NCBI GenBank assembly: GCA_022361135.1
Contig: JAKSBM010000754.1
Coordinates: forward strand, 1-6,242
Direction: 5' to 3'
From: Desulfobacterales bacterium
GTDB lineage: Bacteria > Desulfobacterota > Desulfobacteria > Desulfobacterales > Desulfobacteraceae
Length of the DNA stretch: 6,242 nt
Below the pieces are notes generated by a model. The model saw only the letters and a program-made list of their open reading frames with translations. It made no database searches and was not told where the DNA came from. Of this stretch, positions 1-4,883 are shown one piece after another. The translations under genes and the position numbers were made by a program. Every line of letters starts with the position of its first letter. Positions within the stretch are counted from its first letter, which is position 1.

Positions 1-1149
1 CTTACCCTGCTCTTTTGCTTCTTGTTCGCTCAGGCCCACGATACCGATTTCCGGCATGGTAAAAATTCCTCCGGGAATGGCTTTATAGGACATGTTTATA
101 TTTTTTCCCATGGCATTTTCAGCGGCAATCACCCCCTCATGGGAGGCCACATGGGCCAACATCACCCTATTAGGGCCGAGGATATCTCCAATGGCATAGA
201 CATTTTTGACACAGGTTTCCATTTTATCGTTCACATCAATCCAGCCGGGTCCTTGGGTGGACAACCCAATGTTCTCAAGCCCGATATTAGAAGAAAGGGG
301 GGTTCTGCCAATGCAAACCGCCATTATCTGGGATTCAAGACCTAGGGATTTTAATGCCTTTGGTTTTGGATTGTCCGTGAAAGGGCTTTGGGCCAATTTT
401 ATCCCCACGCCTTTTTTCACGGGGGAACAGGAGGTTACGATGGCATCGCATATCACTTTAATTTTCTTTTTTTTCATTTCCCGAAGCAAAACTTTGGATG
501 TATCCGTATCCACGGAGGGAAGGGGAAGAAGCCGGGACATGGCCTCAACAATGGTAACCTTTGTTCCCAGGGTAGCAAAAATGCAGGCGAATTCACATCC
601 AATGACGCCACCTCCCACGATGGTCATGGAATCGGGGATATAGTCCAAATTTAAGATATCATTGGAGGAAAGGATTTTTTCATGATCAAAGGGAAAGTCT
701 GGAACATTTAAGGGGGATGTGCCCACGGCGATGATGAGTTTATCATAGGACAGCGTAATGGGGGCACCTTTTAGGGACGTCACCTCAATTTGGCCCGAAA
801 CAATAATTTTTCCGGCACCCAATACCACCTTGATCCCTTTGCCCGTCAGCAGGGCGTAAAGCCCCCTTCGCTGGGAAACAAGAATTTTTTCCTTTTGAGC
901 CATAAGTTTTTCCATGTCAGCAGAAATTGACCCTTGGATGCAGATGCCAAAATTTTGGGCCCGTTGACATTTATGGAGAATATCGGCTGAATTTTTCATG
1001 ATTTTAGAGGGGATACATCCCCAATTTAGACAAGTACCGCCAAGATTTTCCTTTTCGATGATGGTGACATCTGCCCCGAGGGCCGAAGCCCTGAGTGCCG
1101 CAATATATCCACCGGGACCTCCGCCGATGATGCAAACCTTTGTTGCCAT
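1..1149 (-). CDS. lpdA: dihydrolipoyl dehydrogenase (GCS L-protein / E3), partial, C-terminus outside window
   Basis: FAD-dependent pyridine nucleotide-disulfide oxidoreductase that reoxidises dihydrolipoyl groups with NAD+; cytoplasmic. Read on the minus strand from ATG at 1149, the frame stays open for 383 codons to the left edge. Visible landmarks: N-terminal FAD-binding Rossmann motif GGGPGGY (residues 9-15); the redox-active disulfide motif GGTCLNWGCIPSK (38-50, cysteines 40 and 45), diagnostic of lipoamide dehydrogenases; the NAD-binding motif VGGGVIGCEFA (178-188); and the second FAD contact YAIGD (318-322) followed by MLAH. The family is about 460-475 residues, so the C-terminal interface domain with the catalytic His-Glu pair lies outside the window. 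GGGGAGGG five to twelve bases upstream supports the start. It is divergent from the gcv genes, which suggests it is the L-protein of this glycine cleavage system, though E3 is often shared with 2-oxoacid dehydrogenases. Base composition is more AT-rich than gcvPA/gcvPB. Family assignment is near certain; dedication to GCS is inference. Confidence 0.95.
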   Translation of the reverse strand, partial: MATKVCIIGGGPGGYIAALRASALGADVTIIEKENLGGTCLNWGCIPSKIMKNSADILHKCQRAQNFGICIQGSISADMEKLMAQKEKILVSQRRGLYALLTGKGIKVVLGAGKIIVSGQIEVTSLKGAPITLSYDKLIIAVGTSPLNVPDFPFDHEKILSSNDILNLDYIPDSMTIVGGGVIGCEFACIFATLGTKVTIVEAMSRLLPLPSVDTDTSKVLLREMKKKKIKVICDAIVTSCSPVKKGVGIKLAQSPFTDNPKPKALKSLGLESQIMAVCIGRTPLSSNIGLENIGLSTQGPGWIDVNDKMETCVKNVYAIGDILGPNRVMLAHVASHEGVIAAENAMGKNINMSYKAIPGGIFTMPEIGIVGLSEQEAKEQGK

Positions 1150-1153
1150 GATA

Positions 1154-1161
1154 CCCTCCCC
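1154..1161 (-). promoter_or_regulatory. ribosome binding site of lpdA
   Basis: On the minus strand GGGGAGGG lies four bases before the ATG at 1149. This strong purine-rich Shine-Dalgarno sequence fixes the lpdA start. The FAD motif begins only eight residues later, as usual for this family. Confidence 0.7.
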
Positions 1162-1196
1162 ATTTTTCTCCCATTGATAGGGGTGATTGTCCTCAA

Positions 1197-1227
1197 TATT
1201 CCCCTTTTACTTTAGTGAAGAGGAATA
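1197..1227 (-). other. stem-loop in the predicted lpdA 5' leader
   Basis: In minus-strand RNA the arms UAUUCCUCUU (1227-1218) and AAGGGGAAUA (1206-1197) form ten continuous pairs, one of them a G-U wobble, around an 11-base loop. On the plus strand the same wobble becomes a C/A mismatch, so the fold is better in the lpdA transcript. No U-tract follows, so it does not look like an intrinsic terminator. It could stabilise the mRNA, mark a protein site, or be chance. The hairpin ends 48 bases before the lpdA start codon. Confidence 0.4.
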
Positions 1228-1274
1228 GAATTCAAATTATGATTACACAAATTTTTTGGAAGGAAATTATTAAA

Positions 1275-1304
1275 ATAATAAGTTTTTTAAAAACTAATTG
1301 ACAA
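1275..1304 (-). promoter_or_regulatory. candidate sigma70-type promoter for lpdA
   Basis: On the minus strand TTGTCA (1304-1299, 5 of 6 matches to TTGACA) is followed after 18 bases by TATTAT (1280-1275, 5 of 6 matches to TATAAT). A start near 1268 would give a leader of roughly 120 bases containing the 1197-1227 hairpin. In AT-rich DNA such matches can arise by chance, but position, orientation and spacing are all suitable. Confidence 0.45.
1281..1295. repeat. perfect 15-base inverted repeat, candidate operator
   Basis: AGTTTTT (1281-1287) and AAAAACT (1289-1295) are exact reverse complements around one central base. The repeat lies in the spacer between the -35 and -10 boxes of the candidate lpdA promoter and just upstream of the -35 box of the candidate lrp-gcv promoter, so a bound protein could affect both directions. 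Lrp/AsnC proteins bind AT-rich imperfect palindromes of about 15 bases, and the E. coli Lrp consensus also has AG and CT near its ends. The AG-to-CT spacing here (11 bases) differs from that consensus (9), so assignment to the adjacent regulator is inference. Confidence 0.4.
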
Positions 1305-1326
1305 TATCATTAGCGTTATCTAAGTT
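1298..1326 (+). promoter_or_regulatory. candidate promoter for the lrp-gcvTHPAPB operon
   Basis: A perfect TTGACA (1298-1303) is followed after 17 bases by TAAGTT (1321-1326), which matches the -10 consensus at only three of six positions. A weak -10 with a perfect -35 would fit a promoter that needs an activator, but the true -10 could be elsewhere in this AT-rich stretch. The -35 box overlaps, on the opposite strand, the -35 of the candidate lpdA promoter. A start near 1333 would give a leader of about 50 bases. Confidence 0.35.
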
Positions 1327-1333
1327 TCAAGTA

Positions 1334-1345
1334 ATTTAATTAAAT
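1334..1345. repeat. 12-base perfect palindrome near the predicted operon start
   Basis: ATTTAATTAAAT reads the same on both strands. It lies just downstream of the candidate -10 box, where a bound repressor could block initiation. The hexamer TCAAGT also occurs on either side of it (1327-1332 and 1357-1362), 30 bases apart. In such AT-rich DNA a short palindrome is weak evidence for an operator. Confidence 0.2.
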
Positions 1346-1383
1346 CATAAGTAGACTCAAGTTTTTAGCTAGAAAGAGGCAAA

Positions 1384-1827
1384 ATGAAGATCGACAAAAC
1401 CAATATCGATATCATCCGGGAATTAAAAGAGGGAAAAAAGTCCTTTAAACGGATTGCTGATAAACTCGCCATCACTGAAAATACGGTCAGGGCCCGGGTC
1501 AATAAATTACAGGATGAAGGGGTACTTGAAATCTGTGGGTTGGTGGATCCAGCCACCCTGCCCGGCCATCGTGTCATCATCATCGGCATTAAGCTTTCTG
1601 AGATGAATTTGGTTGAAAAAGGCAAAGAAATCAGTAAACTAAGGGGAGTTATCTCAACAAGTGTGGTAACAGGTCGTTATGATCTGATTATTACGGTGCT
1701 TTTCAAAAAGGGGTTTGGTCTTCTCGAATTCTACACAGAAGAGATGGCACAAATAGAGGGGGTCAGCTCCGTTGAAACGTTCGTTGTCTATAAATCCTAC
1801 AATTTCAAAGTCCCCTATATTTTTTAA
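1384..1827 (+). CDS. Lrp/AsnC-family transcriptional regulator
   Basis: A 147-residue cytoplasmic DNA-binding protein, close to the usual 145-165 residues of the family. The N-terminal winged helix-turn-helix spans about residues 3-52: a DKTNIDIIREL-type first helix and the recognition region KRIADKLAITENTVRARVNKL (22-42) match AsnC/Lrp proteins. After a linker, residues about 62-140 form the RAM (Lrp effector-binding) domain, with the characteristic TGRYDLI (96-102) in the amino-acid-binding and oligomerisation region. AGAGG four bases before the ATG supports the start. The gene is first in a same-strand array with gcvT 33 bases downstream, so it is probably co-transcribed with the glycine cleavage genes and may control both them and its own promoter. 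E. coli Lrp activates gcvTHP, which makes a glycine or related amino acid response plausible. The effector and the sign of control cannot be read from the sequence. Confidence 0.92.
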   Translation: MKIDKTNIDIIRELKEGKKSFKRIADKLAITENTVRARVNKLQDEGVLEICGLVDPATLPGHRVIIIGIKLSEMNLVEKGKEISKLRGVISTSVVTGRYDLIITVLFKKGFGLLEFYTEEMAQIEGVSSVETFVVYKSYNFKVPYIF

Positions 1828-1860
1828 GTTTTATCCACCAAAAAATATAAGGTTATCGTC

Positions 1861-3117
1861 ATGAGCAATGGTTTGAAAACAACACCTTTAAATCAATGGC
1901 ACAAAAACGCAGGTGCCAATATGGCCGATTTCGGCGGTTACGAAATGCCTTTGTGGTATGCCTCCGGCGTCAAAAATGAACACCTTGCCGTATTGAACTC
2001 GGCCGGTATCTTCGATACCAGCCACATGGCCTGCATTCGAATCCAGGGAGAGGCATCATTCGCCCTGCTAAATTTTTGCTTCACCCGTGACATTTCCAGC
2101 CTGGTTCCAGGCCGGTGCGTCTACGGCGCCTTTTTAAATGAAAAGGGGCATTGCATTGACGATGCCATTGTATATAAATTCAGCGACACCGAATTTATGG
2201 TCTGCGTCAACGCCGGCATGGGCGGGGAAATCGCCGCCCATCTGGATGAACAATCCAAAGGTTTCGACGGCCGGGTCACCATCACAGATCTTTCCGGAAA
2301 AGTGGCTAAGATGGACATCCAGGGCAAAAATTCCGCCCGCATTCTGTCCAAACTCATCCAGTCTCCGGAAATTGTATTCGGTAAAATGCCCTATTTTTCC
2401 TTTAAGGGTGATTTTGAACCGACAGCCGCACCGGCAGAACCGGTGAAACTCCTGGATGGAACCCCGGTCCTGCTCTCCAGATCAGGCTACACCGGTGAAT
2501 TTGGCTTTGAGATTTTCCTGGCACCGGAAGCCATTGAAACACTCTGGTGTGACATCCTGGAAGCCGGTGAAGCGTTCGGCATTGCCGCCTGTGGCCTGGG
2601 ATCCAGGGATTCCCTGCGGGCCGGCGCCTGCCTGCCCCTCTCCCACCAGGATATCGGACACTATAAGTTCATGAACCATCCCTGGGATTTTGCCCTGCCC
2701 TACTCCCCGGAAAAGGATGGATTCACCAAGGACTTCCTCGGTGCCTCCGCCTTAAAAGATGAACCCGGCGACGCCTTTGTTCTCCCCTTTGTGGGCGAAA
2801 ACTTAAGAAAGGTTTCCCCAGGTGAAAAAACAAAGGTCACCATGGAAGGCAGTGACTTGTCCGGCCATGTTCTGACCTGCGCCACCGACATGGGTATTGT
2901 CTGGCTGGATGGTAAAATCATCAGCATCAACAGCCCGGGCATTCCCGAAAACGTCAAAGTTAAAGGCATTTCCTGTGGCTTTGTCATGGTATCTGAGAAC
3001 CTTGCGCCTGGCACACAACTGACCCTCACCGAAGGAAAGCGTGCCATCAAAGTCACCGTGGTCTCCGACATTAGACCCGATAGAACCGCCCGTAAAAAAA
3101 TCGACAATTTTATTTAA
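1861..3117 (+). CDS. gcvT: glycine cleavage system T-protein (aminomethyltransferase), divergent and enlarged
   Basis: Transfers the methylene group from aminomethylated GcvH to tetrahydrofolate, releasing ammonia. At 418 residues it is longer than the usual 360-375. Recognisable family blocks: TPL..WH (8-14), FGGYEMPLWY (24-33), FDTSHMA (51-57; usually DVSHMG), LNEKGHCIDDAIVY (92-105) carrying the Asp pair in the catalytic-Asp region, VNAG (116-119), SRSGYTGEFGFEI (206-218; usually SRTGYTGEDGFEI) and CGLGSRDSLR (244-253). A Pro/Ala-rich stretch at about 183-200 and a C-terminal barrel domain (about 305-402) with little of the usual wording explain the length and divergence. After SRDSLR the usual LEAG is replaced by AGAC. 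The start at 1861 fits because conserved sequence begins at residue 8; the ribosome binding site is weak (AAGG, eight bases upstream). Its position before gcvH-gcvPA-gcvPB supports a real T-protein role. A related folate-dependent one-carbon enzyme is the alternative. Confidence 0.9.
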   Translation: MSNGLKTTPLNQWHKNAGANMADFGGYEMPLWYASGVKNEHLAVLNSAGIFDTSHMACIRIQGEASFALLNFCFTRDISSLVPGRCVYGAFLNEKGHCIDDAIVYKFSDTEFMVCVNAGMGGEIAAHLDEQSKGFDGRVTITDLSGKVAKMDIQGKNSARILSKLIQSPEIVFGKMPYFSFKGDFEPTAAPAEPVKLLDGTPVLLSRSGYTGEFGFEIFLAPEAIETLWCDILEAGEAFGIAACGLGSRDSLRAGACLPLSHQDIGHYKFMNHPWDFALPYSPEKDGFTKDFLGASALKDEPGDAFVLPFVGENLRKVSPGEKTKVTMEGSDLSGHVLTCATDMGIVWLDGKIISINSPGIPENVKVKGISCGFVMVSENLAPGTQLTLTEGKRAIKVTVVSDIRPDRTARKKIDNFI

Positions 3118-3130
3118 GTTCAATTCAATA

Positions 3131-3137
3131 AAGGAGG
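3131..3137 (+). promoter_or_regulatory. ribosome binding site fixing the gcvH start
   Basis: AAGGAGG lies five bases before the ATG at 3143. The same reading frame is open further upstream with an ATG at 3041 inside gcvT, but that would add 34 residues unlike any H-protein. This strong site settles the start at 3143. Confidence 0.85.
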
Positions 3138-3142
3138 ATATC

Positions 3143-3541
3143 ATGAAAGAAATCAACGACCTGAATTTGCCTGAAGATGTAAAGTACACCAAAGACCACG
3201 AATGGGCCAAGCTGGAAGGTGACACCGTCACCATCGGTATCAATGATTATGCCCAGGATCAATTGGGCGAAATTGTATTTGTTGAGCTGCCCGAAGAAGG
3301 CGATACCTTCTCCGTTGAAGATGAGTTCGGCAGTGTTGAATCCGTGAAAGCCGTATCTGAACTATACAGCCCCATCTCCGGCGAAATTGTTGCCGTGAAT
3401 GAAGAGCTGGAAGATTCTCCTGAACTGGTGAACACCGACTGTTATCAAGGTGGCTGGATCATTAAAATCAAACCCGATGATCCCTCCGAACTGGATGCCC
3501 TCATGGACAAGGCAGCCTACCTTGAAATGTTGAAAGGATAA
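3143..3541 (+). CDS. gcvH: glycine cleavage system H-protein (lipoyl carrier)
   Basis: A 132-residue lipoyl-domain protein, the normal size for GcvH. It carries the aminomethyl intermediate between P- and T-proteins and presents the reduced arm to the L-protein. Visible landmarks: the N-terminal family opening DVKYTKDHEWAKLEGD (12-27), the IGINDYAQDQLGEIVFVELPE segment, and the lipoylation hairpin ESVKAVSELYSPISGEI, where Lys69 is the predicted lipoyl-lysine. DCYQGGWIIKI (99-109) is the typical C-terminal block (usually YGEGWLIKI). Overall charge is strongly acidic, as usual. It lies 25 bases after gcvT and seven bases before gcvPA, clearly in the same operon. Nothing suggests loss of function. 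A lipoylation enzyme (LipA/LipB or LplA) is needed but is not in the window. Confidence 0.98.
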   Translation: MKEINDLNLPEDVKYTKDHEWAKLEGDTVTIGINDYAQDQLGEIVFVELPEEGDTFSVEDEFGSVESVKAVSELYSPISGEIVAVNEELEDSPELVNTDCYQGGWIIKIKPDDPSELDALMDKAAYLEMLKG

Positions 3542-3548
3542 TATAACC

Positions 3549-4883
3549 ATGCGTTATCTGCCACATACCAAAGAAGATATCGAGAGTATGCTGGCCGCCA
3601 CTGGCCATTCATCAATCGATGAATTGTTTGAATGCATACCCGAGTCCGTCCGTTTGAAAGGGCTTCTGGATCTTCCCGAAGCCAAAAGCGAATGGGACCT
3701 CAACGAATATATGGAAGAAATGGCGTCCCAGAACATTGCCTGCAAGCATTACACCTGTTTCATGGGTGCAGGCTCCTATGACCACCATATCCCTTCCATC
3801 ATTCCTTACCTGGTGTCCCGGTCGGAATTCATGACCGCCTACACCCCATACCAGCCCGAAGTCAGCCAGGGTACCCTCCAGGGAATTTACGAATTCCAGA
3901 CCATGGTAACCCAGCTTACGGGCATGGACATTGCCACGGCCTCCCACTATGACTGTGGTACGGCACTGGCCGAATGTGCCCTCATCGCCCTGCGCAAGAG
4001 CCGCAAAACCAAAAAGATCGCCATCTCTTCCCTGGTTCATCCCAGCCATCGCCAGACCGTGGAAACCTATATCCATCCGGGTGGCTACGAATTGGTGGAA
4101 ATCCCGGCCACCCCGGACGGACTCACCGACATGTCCGCCCTGGAAGCCATGGACGACATCGCCGGCATTGCCGTCCAATCCCCCAACTTCTTCGGCAACA
4201 TCGAAGATCTGGGCGGGGTTCGGAAAATTTGCGACGACAAAAAGATCCCCATGATTGCCTCCTTTACTGAAGCGCTGGCCTATGGTCTGCTGAAGACTCC
4301 GGGAAGCCTGGGGGCAGATTTGGTGGCCGGCGAAGGACAAAGCCTGGGCATTGCCAAAACATTTGGCGGTCCCGGATTGGGGCTTTTGGCCGGATCCAAA
4401 AAACTCATGCGGAACCTGCCCGGACGTCTGGTGGGAAAAGCCAAGGATGCCGAAGGCAAGGACGGCTTTGTCCTCACCCTGGCCACCCGTGAGCAGCACA
4501 TCCGTAGGGAAAAAGCCTCTTCCAACATCTGCTCCAACAACGGCCTCAACGCCATGACGGCTGCCATGTACATGGCCACCATCGGCAAAATCGGCCTCAG
4601 GGAAGTGGCGCAACAAAACCACGACAAAGCGGTTTACCTGAAAAAGGCCCTCCAGGGTGCCGGATTTGAAGCGGTGCACGATGTTCCCTTTTTCAATGAA
4701 TTTGTCATGAAAGCCCCGGAAGGATTCAAGGAAAAACGGGCCGAGCTCATCCGCAATAAATGTGTATTTGCCGGCGTCTGCCTTGAAGCGTTCTTCCCTG
4801 AAATGAAAGACCATTATCTCTTCTGTGCCACGGAAACCGTGTCCAAAAAAGATATGGATGAGCTGGTAAAGGAGGTGGCATAA
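3549..4883 (+). CDS. gcvPA: glycine dehydrogenase (decarboxylating) subunit 1 (P-protein alpha)
   Basis: A 444-residue N-terminal half of the split P-protein, matching the usual 440-455. It pairs with GcvPB to decarboxylate glycine and transfer the aminomethyl group to lipoyl-GcvH. Landmarks: N-terminal YLPHTKEDIESML (3-15); FMGAGSYDHHIPSII (71-85); TAYTPYQPEVSQGTLQGIYEFQT (96-118); HYDCGTALAECAL (133-145); SPNFFGNIED (211-220); GEGQSLG (261-267) with FGGPGLG (272-278); REQHIRREKASSNIC (314-328). The fold is PLP-transferase-like, but the PLP lysine resides in GcvPB. The block normally written S(L/M)YDGATAxAEA reads SHYDCGTALAECA, an unusual His and Cys beside the active-site interface. The ATG at 3549 has AAAGGA ten bases upstream, inside the gcvH end. 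The TAA overlaps the gcvPB start codon by one base, implying translational coupling of the two subunits. Confidence 0.97.
   Translation: MRYLPHTKEDIESMLAATGHSSIDELFECIPESVRLKGLLDLPEAKSEWDLNEYMEEMASQNIACKHYTCFMGAGSYDHHIPSIIPYLVSRSEFMTAYTPYQPEVSQGTLQGIYEFQTMVTQLTGMDIATASHYDCGTALAECALIALRKSRKTKKIAISSLVHPSHRQTVETYIHPGGYELVEIPATPDGLTDMSALEAMDDIAGIAVQSPNFFGNIEDLGGVRKICDDKKIPMIASFTEALAYGLLKTPGSLGADLVAGEGQSLGIAKTFGGPGLGLLAGSKKLMRNLPGRLVGKAKDAEGKDGFVLTLATREQHIRREKASSNICSNNGLNAMTAAMYMATIGKIGLREVAQQNHDKAVYLKKALQGAGFEAVHDVPFFNEFVMKAPEGFKEKRAELIRNKCVFAGVCLEAFFPEMKDHYLFCATETVSKKDMDELVKEVA
4868..4875 (+). promoter_or_regulatory. gcvPB ribosome binding site inside the gcvPA end
   Basis: AAAGGAGG lies seven bases before the gcvPB ATG at 4883, inside the last codons of gcvPA. 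With the TAATG stop/start overlap it points to re-initiation or coupled translation, which would favour equal amounts of the two P-protein subunits. Confidence 0.8.

Larger units (their letters stand above)
1150..1383. other. divergent intergenic control region between lpdA and the lrp-gcv operon
   Basis: This 234-base gap lies between two divergently oriented start codons and is clearly more AT-rich than the flanking genes, especially 1230-1370. It must hold the promoters for both units. I see back-to-back sigma70-like candidates sharing a -35 area, a 15-base inverted repeat, a 12-base palindrome and a leader hairpin on the lpdA side, each listed separately. I see no small ORF with a convincing ribosome binding site, no intrinsic terminator, and no glycine-riboswitch-like architecture. 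Confidence 0.8.

Noticed and set aside
467..474. A8 run in lpdA (minus strand) including an A-AAA-AAG slippery heptamer in frame
   Set aside because: It could permit -1 slippage, but I see no stimulatory stem-loop just downstream, and the uninterrupted zero frame gives a normal lipoamide dehydrogenase. It is best explained by a run of lysine codons.
22..654. Plus-strand open frames opposite lpdA
   Set aside because: They overlap the conserved lpdA coding sequence on the other strand and encode low-complexity sequences without recognisable motifs.
1150..1383. Glycine riboswitch upstream of the gcv operon or lpdA
   Set aside because: The predicted operon leader is only about 50 AT-rich bases, too short for a glycine aptamer. 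The lpdA leader has one simple hairpin and nothing like the conserved GC-rich multi-helix junction.
1365..1625. Minus-strand 86-codon frame opposite the Lrp-like gene
   Set aside because: It lies almost wholly antisense to a clear Lrp/AsnC coding sequence, with no plausible ribosome binding site or protein similarity.
3041..3142. Upstream ATG extending gcvH into gcvT
   Set aside because: The extra 34 residues are unlike H-proteins and overlap gcvT, while AAGGAGG sits five bases before the ATG at 3143.
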